Part shown: one piece after another, positions 25,980 to 34,946 of the stretch
Layout of the letters: each line of letters starts with the position of its first letter
How positions within the stretch are numbered: the first letter of the stretch is position 1
Origin: Halalkalibaculum roseum
GTDB taxonomy: Bacteria; Bacteroidota; Rhodothermia; Balneolales; Balneolaceae
Assembly (NCBI RefSeq): GCF_011059145.1
Contig: NZ_JAALLT010000001.1
Span: 665,250 to 729,249 of the forward strand
Length of the DNA: 64,000 nucleotides
Direction of reading: 5' to 3'
Program-made: the position numbers and the translations under genes
The notes under the pieces: model-generated
The model's input: the letters and a program-made list of their open reading frames with translations, nothing else
Databases searched by the model: none
What the model was told of the DNA's origin: nothing

Positions 25980-28619
25980 TTACACTTCTTCCGCCCACTC
26001 TTCAGCGTCTTCAAAGACTTCGGCGAACTCAATAGACTCTCCGTCTTTCGAGAGAGTAGCCTCAAATTCAACCTTGGTATCCTCTTCGCGCTTGATGAGT
26101 TCGGTAGCAAGCTTATCTACAATCTTGGTCTGAAGGAGTCGCTTCAGCGGACGTGCGCCATAGACCGGATCGTAACCCCGGCTGGCCAGCCAATCTTTGA
26201 CATTGTCGCTGACATTAAGTTTCACATTTCGTTTTTCAAGCATCTTGTGAACCCGCTTAAGCTGGATGTCAACAATATCACGGATGTGCTCCTTGGTAAG
26301 CGGATGGAAGACGATGATGTCATCAACCCTGTTCAGGAACTCAGGACGTATACTTTTCTTCAGCTGATCCATCAGTTCATCCTGCAGCTCATTGTAAACC
26401 TTATCGGTAAATTCTCCACCGGTTTCCTCAATACGTTCCTGAATCAGGTGCGAACCGATGTTGCTGGTCATGATGATGATGGTATTGGTAAAGTCGACTG
26501 TGACGCCTTTATTGTCGGTGAGTCTTCCTTCGTCCAGAACCTGCAGCAGCATGTTGAAGACATCGGGGTGAGCCTTCTCAATTTCATCGAGCAGGATCAC
26601 CGAATAAGGTTTGCGGCGCACGGCTTCGGTAAGCTGTCCGCCCTCATCATAACCCACATAACCCGGAGGGGCACCTACCAGTCGGCTCACGCTGTGACGT
26701 TCCATATACTCACTCATATCGATGCGAATCATAGCATCTTCATCGTCAAAGAGGAAGTTTGCAAGCGATCGTGCCAGTTCCGTTTTACCCACACCGGTAG
26801 AACCGAGGAAGAAGAACGATCCGATAGGACGCTGTTCATCCTGCAGCCCCGCGCGAGCCCTCCGTACCGCGTTAGATACGGTTTCAATAGCCTGGTCTTG
26901 GCCGACCACTCGCTTGTGCAGTTCATCTTCGAGGTGAATCAGTTTTTGCCGTTCGCTCTGCAGCATCTTGCTGACAGGAATACCCGTCCATCGTGAAACG
27001 ATATCTGCAATATCTTCAGCAACAACCTCTTCACTGAGCATGGCGCGGCCTTCCTGAATCTCATCAAGTTCTTCCTGGGTCTCCTCAAGATCTTTTTCAA
27101 GCTGTTTGATGGTACCGTAGCGCAATTCGGCTACTTTTTCGTAATCACCTTCCCGTTCGGCTTTATCGGCACGGTTACGCGCGGTTTCAATAGCCTGTTT
27201 AAGGTCCCGTGTTTTTTGGATGAGATCCCGTTCATTGTCCCACTGGGTGCGCATGCTTTTACGCTGCTCTTCCAGGTCAGCCAGTTCTTTTTCAATATTC
27301 TGGACTTTCGATTCATCCTGGTCGCGTTTCAGACCTTCACGCTCGATCTCCAACTGACGGATCTGACGCTCGATCCGGTCCAGTTCTTCCGGCATTGAGT
27401 CTATTTCAAGCCGAAGTCGGGAGGCGGCCTCATCGATCAGGTCAATAGCTTTATCGGGAAGGAAACGGTCGGCGATATACCGGTGAGAGAGCTCGGCAGC
27501 AGCGACCAGTGCTTCATCCCTGATTTTCACACCGTGATGCAGTTCATAGCGTTCCTGGAGTCCCCGAAGAATAGATACGGTATCCTCAACGGAGGGCTCG
27601 TTAATCAGAATTTTCTGCATGCGTCGTTCAAGTGCACGGTCTTTTTCAATGTATTTTCGATACTCGTCTAATGTGGTTGCCCCTATAGCATGCAGTTCAC
27701 CACGTGCCAGTGAAGGCTTCAGGATATTGGCGGCATCAAGGGAACCTTCGGCCGATCCTCCGCCTACCAGGGTGTGGATTTCATCAATGAACAGGATAAT
27801 CTGTCCGTCGGAGTCAATAACCTCTTTCACAACCGCTTTGAGTCGTTCTTCAAACTCCCCGCGGAATTTGGTCCCCGCGACCAGGGCGCCCATATCGAGT
27901 GCAACAACATGCTTGGACTTTAAACTTTCAGGTACATCGCCACGGTTGATACGCAATGCCAAGCCCTCGGCAATGGCCGTCTTACCGACGCCGGGCTCCC
28001 CGATGAGCACCGGATTGTTTTTGGTACGCCGGGATAGAATTTGCATAATGCGCCGTATTTCATGATCGCGTCCGATTACCGGATCCAGCTTGTTTTTCTC
28101 AGCCATCTCATTGAGATCGCGCCCGTATTTCTCCAGGGCATTATAGCGGCTCTCTGCATTTGGATCGTCAACCTTCTGGGATCCGCGAACGTCTTGCAAG
28201 ATTTTAAGAATATCGTCTTTTTTGACTCCTTGTTCCTTCAGCAGTGAGGTGGCTTCTCCCTTTGCATCGACCATGCCGATCAGCACATGTTCTGAGCTGA
28301 TGTATTCATCTCCCAGGCTGTCAGCTGACTTCTGAGCTTTGTCAAAAACCTCTTTTAAATCGTTGGAGAGATACTGTCCGGAGACGGAAGCTCCTTTAAC
28401 GACGGGTAGTTTGTCAATTATGGATTCCAGCTTGCTCTTCAGCTGGGGAGTACGCACTCCTAATTTGTTAAGAATAGTATTGACAACATTATCTGTGTCA
28501 TTCAGTAATGCCAGCAGAACGTGGGCAGGAGCCACGGCCTGGTGGTTGTTGCCGGAAGCAATATCAAGAGCAGCCTGAACGGCCTCTTGTGCTTTCAAAG
28601 TGAATTTATTCAGATTCAT
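25980..28619 (-). CDS. clpB: ATP-dependent disaggregase ClpB
   Basis: Hexameric AAA+ chaperone that extracts proteins from aggregates with DnaK/DnaJ, 879 residues. The order is a Clp N domain with two repeats (about 1-145), AAA-1 with Walker [10 protein letters not shown] (about 208) and Walker [10 protein letters not shown], a coiled-coil middle domain (about 410-530, rich in Glu/Arg/Lys), and AAA-2 with [12 protein letters not shown] (about 610) and [13 protein letters not shown]. The C-terminal region has [13 protein letters not shown]. The IGF-type loop of ClpA/ClpX is absent, so it is a disaggregase, not a ClpP partner. No CIRCE element is seen upstream. Confidence 0.98.
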   Translation of the reverse strand: MNLNKFTLKAQEAVQAALDIASGNNHQAVAPAHVLLALLNDTDNVVNTILNKLGVRTPQLKSKLESIIDKLPVVKGASVSGQYLSNDLKEVFDKAQKSADSLGDEYISSEHVLIGMVDAKGEATSLLKEQGVKKDDILKILQDVRGSQKVDDPNAESRYNALEKYGRDLNEMAEKNKLDPVIGRDHEIRRIMQILSRRTKNNPVLIGEPGVGKTAIAEGLALRINRGDVPESLKSKHVVALDMGALVAGTKFRGEFEERLKAVVKEVIDSDGQIILFIDEIHTLVGGGSAEGSLDAANILKPSLARGELHAIGATTLDEYRKYIEKDRALERRMQKILINEPSVEDTVSILRGLQERYELHHGVKIRDEALVAAAELSHRYIADRFLPDKAIDLIDEAASRLRLEIDSMPEELDRIERQIRQLEIEREGLKRDQDESKVQNIEKELADLEEQRKSMRTQWDNERDLIQKTRDLKQAIETARNRADKAEREGDYEKVAELRYGTIKQLEKDLEETQEELDEIQEGRAMLSEEVVAEDIADIVSRWTGIPVSKMLQSERQKLIHLEDELHKRVVGQDQAIETVSNAVRRARAGLQDEQRPIGSFFFLGSTGVGKTELARSLANFLFDDEDAMIRIDMSEYMERHSVSRLVGAPPGYVGYDEGGQLTEAVRRKPYSVILLDEIEKAHPDVFNMLLQVLDEGRLTDNKGVTVDFTNTIIIMTSNIGSHLIQERIEETGGEFTDKVYNELQDELMDQLKKSIRPEFLNRVDDIIVFHPLTKEHIRDIVDIQLKRVHKMLEKRNVKLNVSDNVKDWLASRGYDPVYGARPLKRLLQTKIVDKLATELIKREEDTKVEFEATLSKDGESIEFAEVFEDAEEWAEEV

Positions 28620-28797
28620 ATCTGTATGGGTTTAATATCTTTTTGTTGTTCTACTATTAAAGAGACCAATATCGTACCGAATTCGATGATCTGACGTATT
28701 TACAGGGCTTTAACAAATTTTTGGCAGTAATCTGGTATAATTCTGAGTATTGAATTATCATAGTATAACTTACCGTAGATTCTTGCACACATTCATC

Positions 28798-29085
28798 ATG
28801 GATATAGCGGAAAAGAAAAAAGAATACGATGCACTGAAAGCACTCTCTCGCTGGATTGGTATTGGCAGTGCAGTTGCACTTATAGTTGGGATGTTATGGC
28901 TGAGTAAGATTTTAGTCGTACTCGGTTTACTTGGAGGCTTTGCAGGAACAAGTCAGCAACTCTATGCACGATACCGTTTTGGTCTCATCAAAAATTTCAA
29001 ACGCTGGATAATCTACCAAAGTCTTTATTCGGTGTTCATTATTATTCTGGTGATCACAATTATCGCACTTGATTTCTCTGTGTAG
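28798..29085 (+). CDS. small hypothetical membrane protein
   Basis: Not recognised. It encodes 95 residues from MDIAEKKKEYDALKAL; the frame is open from 28750, but the extra residues look non-conserved. Two closely spaced hydrophobic helices (about 20-50) are followed by YARYRFGLIKNFKRW and a C-terminal helix (about 73-93). It is divergent from clpB across about 180 bases, but nothing ties it to heat shock. Confidence 0.6.
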   Translation: MDIAEKKKEYDALKALSRWIGIGSAVALIVGMLWLSKILVVLGLLGGFAGTSQQLYARYRFGLIKNFKRWIIYQSLYSVFIIILVITIIALDFSV

Positions 29086-29198
29086 CTCAAGGTCTTCTTT
29101 GTGTACCTCTATGGTAAGATTACTCGAATTTTTTCGCAGAGCCGGCTGTTATTTTAGGTGCAGTTCATTCCAAATCAAGCAAAAATATTTCACTTCTT

Positions 29199-29735
29199 AT
29201 GGATCGGATAACAGTATCAGGAGTCACATTGGAGATTGAACGAGGCGATATCGCTGCCCAAGATGACATACAGGCTGTAGTCAATGCTGCCAACGCACAG
29301 TTGAAAACCGGCGGAGGCGTTGCAGGCGCCATTCACCGGGCGGCAGGACCCGGATTGACCGAAGAAACGCGTCCGCTAGCCCCTATTTCACCCGGGGAAG
29401 CTGTCATCACGGGCGGTCACAACCTGCCCAATGAGTACGTGATTCACTGCCTGGGTCCGGTTTATGGCAGGGATAAGCCCGAAGATGAACTGTTGGCGAA
29501 TTGCTACAAGAATGCATTGAAACGGGCCGAAGAGGAAGATGTAGAAAGCATTGCTTTTCCCGCCATCTCCACGGGTGCATTCGGATATCCCACTGAGGCC
29601 GCTGCAAGAGTGGCTTTATCTACGATACAAGAGGAAGCTGAGCATTTAGAGTCTGTGAATACCATTCGTTTTGTTCTTTTTGGAGAAGACGACTACAACA
29701 TTCACCAAAAGGTTATGGAAGAGATATTTGAGTAA
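29199..29735 (+). CDS. macro-domain protein (O-acetyl-ADP-ribose deacetylase-like)
   Basis: Macro domain of 178 residues that binds ADP-ribose and probably removes acetyl or ADP-ribosyl groups. The motifs VVNAANAQLKTGGGVAGAIHRAAGP (about 27-51, binding-loop Asn and Gly run) and AISTGAFGYP (phosphate loop) are intact, and their order matches the MacroD/YmdB class. It stands alone, followed by a repeat-rich gap, so its partner process is unknown. No DarT-like toxin gene is adjacent. Confidence 0.92.
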   Translation: MDRITVSGVTLEIERGDIAAQDDIQAVVNAANAQLKTGGGVAGAIHRAAGPGLTEETRPLAPISPGEAVITGGHNLPNEYVIHCLGPVYGRDKPEDELLANCYKNALKRAEEEDVESIAFPAISTGAFGYPTEAAARVALSTIQEEAEHLESVNTIRFVLFGEDDYNIHQKVMEEIFE

Positions 29736-29787
29736 GGTCGGCTGACTAAGATTATTTGGGATGGACCGCCTAACTACTCTGTAATCT

Positions 29788-29936
29788 GCTTACGCCACTC
29801 TGCTGCGGAAGCCCAGGAATCGAGCATATCATTTTTCAATTATGTAAAATAATGAGGTCAAGCGTGGAAGCTTGACCTAGCTTATAGGGCGAAGTGAAAA
29901 GAATAAATAAGCTATGCCAAGCGTCCACGCTTGGCA
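29788..29936. repeat. repeat cluster: family R fragment and inverted pair of family A palindromes
   Basis: GCTTACGCCACTCTGCTGCGGAAG-type fragment at 29788-29812, related to the repeats downstream of tRNA-Gly. It is followed by two family A palindromes: 29855-29878 (arms AGGTCAAGC and GCTTGACCT) and 29915-29936 (arms TGCCAAGCG and CGCTTGGCA, loop TCCA). The two point in opposite directions, with TAGCTTAT and ATAAGCTA flanking their inner sides. The whole sits between convergent genes. Confidence 0.75.
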
Positions 29937-29961
29937 CCTTGAACATGCAAATAAACAACAA

Positions 29962-30726
29962 TTAGTAAATCTCATTCAACACGCCCGCCAGTCGTACACC
30001 GGCCTGCAGAAGACGCTTCTCAACGATGTCATACTTTCGGTACATATACTCATAGTTGATGCTTTTGTCCTTTGGCAGGTCATAGACCTCTTCCCGTAAA
30101 TCCATTGACTCCCGTGCCCAGTGTAGCACCCCGGAGTTTTGCCAGTTTACGATCTGCTCATTTGTAGGATGATTGATACTCCTGCTGAGTTCCGTGTAAC
30201 TGAGCTGGGTTTCATCGATCATGCCGCTGTCCCACACGCGATGGAGATTGGAAGAATCCCAAAACCACTCAACACGTACATCATTACCTCCTCGATCTTC
30301 GCCGGTTCCTACGTGCAAGGGCATGTGAATATCTCCGATGAGGTGAATAAGCATCTTCAGTTTATTTGCTTCTTCTTGAGTGCTCAAATTTCCTGACTTT
30401 AGGTCAGCTGTAATATCGCGTATCGCTTTGATGAGATCACCGTTCGGATTCTTTTCTGTTTCAGCGTAGGGCATCCCATCGGGGATGGTAACCCAGTGCC
30501 AGTCGTGAGTATAATCATAGGTTGAATCTGATTTTATTTCATCCATCCAGGTACTTGCGATGGCCATTGATTCCGGACCCAGTACACGATCGATGGCATC
30601 ACGGGTTTCGTCATCCAGATAGTCGGCAGCAATATCGCCAACTACCCGATGTCCGTTCTTGCCCCACTTTTTATCGCCTGCTCCGGTGAAGAGTAAAAAG
30701 GAGAGAATAAGTAACAGTAACTTCAT
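29962..30726 (-). CDS. S1/P1-type nuclease
   Basis: Secreted zinc nuclease of 254 residues for single-stranded nucleic acids, with a signal peptide (1-16). The mature N-terminus would begin near DKKWGKNGHRVVGDIA, in line with the family, where the N-terminal Trp and the following His bind zinc. Further ligands are TWMDEI, DYTHDWHWV and LIHLIGDIHMPLHVG with GGNDV. It probably acts as a periplasmic or extracellular nuclease-phosphatase that scavenges nucleotides. It could act together with the PafA-like phosphatase, though the genes are far apart. Confidence 0.92.
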   Translation of the reverse strand: MKLLLLILSFLLFTGAGDKKWGKNGHRVVGDIAADYLDDETRDAIDRVLGPESMAIASTWMDEIKSDSTYDYTHDWHWVTIPDGMPYAETEKNPNGDLIKAIRDITADLKSGNLSTQEEANKLKMLIHLIGDIHMPLHVGTGEDRGGNDVRVEWFWDSSNLHRVWDSGMIDETQLSYTELSRSINHPTNEQIVNWQNSGVLHWARESMDLREEVYDLPKDKSINYEYMYRKYDIVEKRLLQAGVRLAGVLNEIY

Positions 30727-30827
30727 AGTTTTACTAATGGGTTTTTATTAAAACAGGTCAAATATCTGTAATTATTTCTAAGATGCTAAACGGTTTTACC
30801 AATTTTTAATGCCAATAACGTTCGCTG

Positions 30828-31202
30828 ATGATGTATCAGTTTCTGGATATCTTCTTTTTTGTTTTTCATACCTGCCTCATTCTGTTTAACCTGTTTGGCT
30901 GGATCTGGAAGGCCACACGAAAATGGAATCTGCTGACCCTCTCAGCAACAGCCTTCTCATGGATCATATTGGGGATTTGGTATGGTTTCGGTTACTGTCC
31001 CTGTACACACTGGCACTGGCTTGTGAGGAGGGAGCTGGGGTATAGCGACATGCCAAATTCCTACATTAAGTTTTTGCTGGATGAACTGGTGAGGCTAAAC
31101 TTCGATGCTTTCACCGTAGACCTGTGGACCGGTATTTTATTTTTTAGTGCCTTTGTGGTTTCACTGTATGTAAACCTGGTTAGGGGGAGAAGTCGTAATT
31201 AA
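30828..31202 (+). CDS. DUF2784-family membrane protein
   Basis: Small membrane protein of 124 residues. It has four hydrophobic segments, with the family-like stretches HTCLILFNLFGWIW and GIWYGFGYCPCTHWHWLVR, the latter holding two Cys and two His. The function of the family is unknown. Start codons ATG at 30828 and 30831 are both possible. It is divergent from the S1/P1 nuclease and converges on dnaJ. Confidence 0.8.
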   Translation: MMYQFLDIFFFVFHTCLILFNLFGWIWKATRKWNLLTLSATAFSWIILGIWYGFGYCPCTHWHWLVRRELGYSDMPNSYIKFLLDELVRLNFDAFTVDLWTGILFFSAFVVSLYVNLVRGRSRN

Positions 31203-31242
31203 AATATTGCGTTGAAATTTCTAAAAGCTTGGTAAGAATAAT

Positions 31243-31417
31243 AGGTATAAGGTATAGGGTATAAGGGGAAAGGGACGACAAGGAGTAAGAATCAATGGGA
31301 AAATAAAAATAGGCTGGTTCAAGAGTCCACGCTTGAACTTTAAATGAGACAAGAATGTAGAGTTCCGTTTTATGTTCCTAACAACCTTATACCTTATTCC
31401 TTATACCCTATACCTTA
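31243..31417. repeat. inverted pair of family D repeats around a family A palindrome
   Basis: TAAGGTATAGGGTATAAGG (31248-31266) and its exact reverse complement (31399-31417) form 19-bp inverted ends. The left copy extends to a 24-bp stretch, 31243-31266, that is repeated exactly in inverse orientation at 61562-61585. Between the ends lies a family A palindrome (31317-31338, arms GTTCAAGAG and CGCTTGAAC, loop TCCA). The right end supplies the TAA stop codon of dnaJ (31415-31417). Confidence 0.8.
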
Positions 31418-32434
31418 CTTGTCAGCCAGTTTTTCAAAGAGTTCTTTTTCATCATCCGACAATTTCTCAGGTATCTGAATCTGCAGACGCACGAACAGGT
31501 CACCTTTATTACTCTCATTTCTGAATTCCGGCATGCCCATACCTTTTAAACGAAAGAGTTTTCCACCGGAAGTACCGGCCGGGATTTTCAGTTTGGCCTT
31601 GCCTGCAAAGGTATCAACAACGGTCTCTCCTCCGAGTACCGCAGTATAAAGGTCAACCGGGTGATCGTAATACAGGTTATTACCCTTTCGCTCGTACCGG
31701 TCGGGTACATCAACTTTGATGCTCAACAGTAAATCTCCTTTGGGTCCACCCTGAGCCGTTGAACTACCTTTACCTTTCAGTCGAAGTTGCTGTCCGTCTT
31801 CAATTCCGGCAGGAATTTTCACCTTCATTTTCTCGCCACCGACACGGATTGTACGGGATGTACCTTCATAAGCCTGTTTTAAGGAGATATTAACGGTAGC
31901 CTTCAGATGTTTTTTAGCGGCGCGCTGTCTTCGGGCCTGTTGGGCACCACCCTGTCGGGCATTACTTTGAAAGCCTCGCGTTTGTGATTGGGTCCGCTGT
32001 CCAAACGGGTCTCCGCCGCTTGCCCCACCACCGAATATGGTTTCGAAAAAGCTGGAAAAAGGACTTCCTTGTCCACCGCTACCGGACCCTCCTCCAAAAA
32101 TATCTTCCATATTGATGCGATAAGACTGTTGGCCGCCTCTTCCGCGTCCTGCTCCCTGGTTGGCATATTGCGACCAGTCGAAACCGCTCTGGTCTCCGGC
32201 ACGCTTATACTTTTTCCAGTCTTTCCCCACCTTGTCGTACAAGTCTCTTTTTTCAGGATCACTGAGCACTTCATAAGCTTCTCCTACCTCCTTGAATTTC
32301 TCTTCAGCTGAAGGATCATCAGGATTTTTGTCAGGGTGGTATTTTGCCGCTTTTTTTCTATAGGCTTTCTTTATCTCATCTTTGGAAGCACTCTTGCTAA
32401 CGCCTAGTATGTCGTAATAATCTTTATAATCCAT
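31415..32434 (-). CDS. DnaJ-family co-chaperone, type II (CbpA-like)
   Basis: Hsp40 of 339 residues that stimulates DnaK. The J domain has the HPD motif in [12 protein letters not shown] (about 32-35). A Gly/Phe- and Gly/Ser-rich linker follows (about 85-165). The cysteine zinc-finger of classical DnaJ is missing, and two C-terminal beta domains complete the protein ([20 protein letters not shown]). This is the CbpA/DnaJB layout. Its last codons overlap a copy of interspersed repeat D, whose sequence provides the stop. Confidence 0.93.
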   Translation of the reverse strand: MDYKDYYDILGVSKSASKDEIKKAYRKKAAKYHPDKNPDDPSAEEKFKEVGEAYEVLSDPEKRDLYDKVGKDWKKYKRAGDQSGFDWSQYANQGAGRGRGGQQSYRINMEDIFGGGSGSGGQGSPFSSFFETIFGGGASGGDPFGQRTQSQTRGFQSNARQGGAQQARRQRAAKKHLKATVNISLKQAYEGTSRTIRVGGEKMKVKIPAGIEDGQQLRLKGKGSSTAQGGPKGDLLLSIKVDVPDRYERKGNNLYYDHPVDLYTAVLGGETVVDTFAGKAKLKIPAGTSGGKLFRLKGMGMPEFRNESNKGDLFVRLQIQIPEKLSDDEKELFEKLADK

Positions 32435-32561
32435 AATCTTTTCGAAGCTTGGGCATCTTTACCGGTAACTCTATTTTTTATGCCGCAAATAAGATGCCAT
32501 GCATCAAAATGTTACGATTTGACAAGAAATATTGCAGTTTCTGGTCACCTTGTCATAAAAA

Positions 32562-32591
32562 AAGGCGCCCTGAGGGAAATCAGGACGCCTT
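32562..32591 (-). terminator. rho-independent terminator of the deg protease gene
   Basis: Arms AAGGCGCCCTGA and TCAGGACGCCTT (one mismatch) with a six-base loop; on the minus strand the stem is followed by TTTTTTT (complement of 32557-32563). It lies 20 bases after the protease stop codon. Confidence 0.85.
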
Positions 32592-32611
32592 AACCTAAGG
32601 GGAACTCTTTG

Positions 32612-34093
32612 TTATAGTTCAAATGCTATGAATTGATTCACTCCGCCTCTCAATATTCGTAACAGAACGACATCATCACCGCTATCCGATATTCGCTTTA
32701 TTTCCCTATTGAAATCGGACATATTCTCAACGGTATTTCTTGAAACGCTGGTAATGACATCACCTTCACGAAGCCCTTGGCGGTAGGCATTGCTGCCACG
32801 GCTGATCGCGGTAACAACTACACCGTCCTGGGCGGATTCAAGTCCGAGTCGCTCTGCAAGATCAGGAGTCAGGTTCTGGGCCCGGAAGCCAAGCTGTTCT
32901 TCCAGATTTCTGTCCGGTTCCTGAGTGGATGAAGCCGTTTGTTCATCGGGTAGTTCACCCAAGGTAACCGTAACGTTCATTGATTCTCCTTCACGAATGA
33001 TACCCAGATCAATTTCAGAACCCGGTTCACGGGTTGCGATAGAAGTTCTAAACTTTGAATAATTTTCAACCTGCTGTCCATTTAATGTTCTAATGACGTC
33101 ACCTTCTCGCAGTCCGGCTTCGGCAGCAGGTGTACCATCCTGAACTTCACTCACCAGTATGCCTTGTGCTTCATCAATATCCAAAGCTCTGGCCATGGTT
33201 CTATCAATGTTACCTCCGTAAATGCCAAGATAAGCCCTGGACACTTTACCGGTTTTGATCAGGGATTCCATAACCGACTTAGCCAGATTAGAGGGAACGG
33301 CGAAACCGATACCGTCATTACCGCCAGAGCGGGAAGCAATGGCCGTATTTATTCCGATCAGTTCTCCGTCCATGTTGACCATAGCGCCGCCGGAATTACC
33401 GGGATTAATCGCTGCATCGGTTTGGATGAAGTTTTCATATCCGGCTCCCTGATCAATAATTCCTATTGCTCTGCCTTTTGCCGAAATAATTCCCATTGAC
33501 ACAGAATGTGCGAGATCTTGTCCAAGCGGGCTGCCGATTGCCAGTACAATTTCTCCGACGCGGGCTTCGTCGCTGTTTCCGATCTTGATAGTTGAAAGTC
33601 CCTCAGCTTCAATATTGACTACCGCAACGTCTGTGCGAGGATCGGTACCGACTACCTTGCCGTCATACTCTTTTCCATTGCTAAGCCCAACGGTGATTTC
33701 ATCTGCATTTTCAACAACATGGGCATTGGTAAGTATGTAACCGTCTTGTGAGACAATAACGCCGGATCCAAGTCCGCGTCTGGTTCGTTCTTCTCCACCA
33801 CCTCTTGGATCACCGAAGAAACGCTGGAATGGATTGGAAACTTCTACAGTCTGCTTGACCTGAATTGTAACCACTGCCGGTGTAGCATTATCCGCAATAT
33901 TGACGATGGCATCGTTCAGATCTTTAAGCGTATTAACCGGTTTTTCTTCTGCCGGTTTTACTTCTGATGTTGCTGTAAAGTCGGGAAGTGAAGCTAGGCT
34001 GGCTTCATTTGTATCGGTATCTATTGTGTAAAAACCAACTAGCAATACTGCCAGAATCGCAAATAGTAAATAGGTTGGATTAAAACGTTTCAT
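32612..34093 (-). CDS. Deg/HtrA-family periplasmic serine protease with two PDZ domains
   Basis: Envelope quality-control protease of 493 residues. An N-terminal hydrophobic anchor or signal lies at about 8-23. The chymotrypsin-fold domain has the triad His125 (TNAHVV), Asp155 (RTDVAVV) and Ser234 (GNSGGAMV). PDZ1 (about 270-370) and PDZ2 (about 400-490, LREGDVITSVSRNTVE) follow. Length and layout match DegP/DegQ/MucD. It is flanked by hsp20 and cbpA-like genes, so a run of protein-folding-stress genes exists here, though each has its own terminator. Confidence 0.95.
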   Translation of the reverse strand: MKRFNPTYLLFAILAVLLVGFYTIDTDTNEASLASLPDFTATSEVKPAEEKPVNTLKDLNDAIVNIADNATPAVVTIQVKQTVEVSNPFQRFFGDPRGGGEERTRRGLGSGVIVSQDGYILTNAHVVENADEITVGLSNGKEYDGKVVGTDPRTDVAVVNIEAEGLSTIKIGNSDEARVGEIVLAIGSPLGQDLAHSVSMGIISAKGRAIGIIDQGAGYENFIQTDAAINPGNSGGAMVNMDGELIGINTAIASRSGGNDGIGFAVPSNLAKSVMESLIKTGKVSRAYLGIYGGNIDRTMARALDIDEAQGILVSEVQDGTPAAEAGLREGDVIRTLNGQQVENYSKFRTSIATREPGSEIDLGIIREGESMNVTVTLGELPDEQTASSTQEPDRNLEEQLGFRAQNLTPDLAERLGLESAQDGVVVTAISRGSNAYRQGLREGDVITSVSRNTVENMSDFNREIKRISDSGDDVVLLRILRGGVNQFIAFEL

Positions 34094-34198
34094 GATCTAA
34101 TACTTTAATAATGATGAGTGAATTCTGTGTATCTTTTCATGTAGAATAAACACGTGAGTGCCACGAAATATTGCTCAAAAAATAAAAGGAAAAAGAAA

Positions 34199-34228
34199 GC
34201 CGAGGTTGCACTTCACTGCATCCTCGGC
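34199..34228 (-). terminator. rho-independent terminator of hsp20
   Basis: Arms GCCGAGG (34199-34205) and CCTCGGC (34222-34228), extended by an inner GCA/TGC pairing. On the minus strand the stem is followed by TTTCTTTTT. A second hairpin (GATTATCA/TGATAATC, 34231-34254) lies between it and the stop codon. Confidence 0.8.
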
Positions 34229-34272
34229 GTTGATTATCATGTGATGGTGATAATCTGTCAACGGGATACTTA

Positions 34273-34701
34273 TTAGCTGATTTCTATCTTCTTCTTAACT
34301 TTGTCTTCAGCTTTATCAATGGTGATGTTCAACAGGCCATTTTCATAAGTTGCCTGAATGCTTTCTTCATCTACATTATCGGGAAGTTGGAAAGAACGAT
34401 TGAAGGTGCCATAACGTGTTTCGACGCGATGGAATTTCTTGCCTTCTTCTTCTTTCTCGAACTTGCGTTCGCCGCTGATGGAAAGTCTTCCATTGTCCAG
34501 GCTGATGTCGATATCTTCTTTACTCATGCCTGGCAGTTCAGCAGTAATTTCGAATTGGTTATCGGTTTCGGAAATATCGATTCCGGGAACAAACGTGTCA
34601 CGGTTGTTTTGTACTACATCGTTGAAGAATTCATCCATGATGTCGGAAAAGTTTTTAGACATCAGGTCTCTGTTCGGACGATTATATCTTACTAAAGTCA
34701 T
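34273..34701 (-). CDS. Hsp20/alpha-crystallin small heat-shock protein
   Basis: ATP-independent holdase of 142 residues. The alpha-crystallin domain (about 45-140) includes FEITAELPGMSKEDIDISL, GRLSISGERK and the family A-x-x-x-n-G-L signature ATYENGLLNITI. The start MTLVRYNRPN (34701) is preferred over the upstream ATG at 34737 because AGAGGTAG, a good ribosome-binding site, lies just before it. A sigma-54-like promoter motif is about 55-70 bases upstream. It probably feeds substrates to ClpB/DnaK. Confidence 0.94.
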   Translation of the reverse strand: MTLVRYNRPNRDLMSKNFSDIMDEFFNDVVQNNRDTFVPGIDISETDNQFEITAELPGMSKEDIDISLDNGRLSISGERKFEKEEEGKKFHRVETRYGTFNRSFQLPDNVDEESIQATYENGLLNITIDKAEDKVKKKIEIS

Positions 34702-34755
34702 AATGCTACCTCTTGGATTTTGGTTTAATGATTTCAAAAACTCACTATTAATGGC

Positions 34756-34772
34756 TGCAAGGGCTATGCCAA
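34756..34772 (-). promoter_or_regulatory. sigma-54-like (-24/-12) promoter motif for hsp20
   Basis: The minus strand reads TTGGCATAGCCCTTGCA, close to the RpoN consensus TGGCAC-N5-TTGCA. The diagnostic GG and GC dinucleotides are ten bases apart, as required. Transcription would begin about 45 bases before the hsp20 start codon. Use of RpoN is inferred; no enhancer site was identified. Confidence 0.5.
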
Positions 34773-34902
34773 GGCTTATTGAGTGGCATATTCTGCCATT
34801 CAGCCAATAGAGGTCTGCGTTTTTTTCAGGTCACCAAAAAGAGAGGAAAAATTTGTCATTACCCGAAAAGTCAAAGCGGCAGGAGGCTGTAAAAAAGGCG
34901 GG

Positions 34903-34944
34903 TTACCGCTAAGACACTTAGTGCATTAAGTGCCTTAGTGGTAA
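34903..34944 (-). terminator. family C palindrome, probable terminator of the DAHP synthase gene
   Basis: Arms TTACCGCTAAGACACTTA (34903-34920) and TAAGTGCCTTAGTGGTAA (34927-34944) pair at 16 of 18 positions with a six-base loop. It lies 2 bases after the stop codon of the synthase gene. It is the third copy of the CCACTAAGG palindrome. Confidence 0.65.
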
Positions 34945-34946
34945 GA

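Noticed and set aside
25962-26996. 344-codon plus-strand frame
   Set aside because: Antisense to clpB in a codon-biased gene; the clpB product has all motifs, so this is a shadow frame.
28620-28797. CIRCE or other HrcA-type operator before clpB
   Set aside because: No TTAGCACTC-N9-GAGTGCTAA-like inverted repeat is present in the gap.
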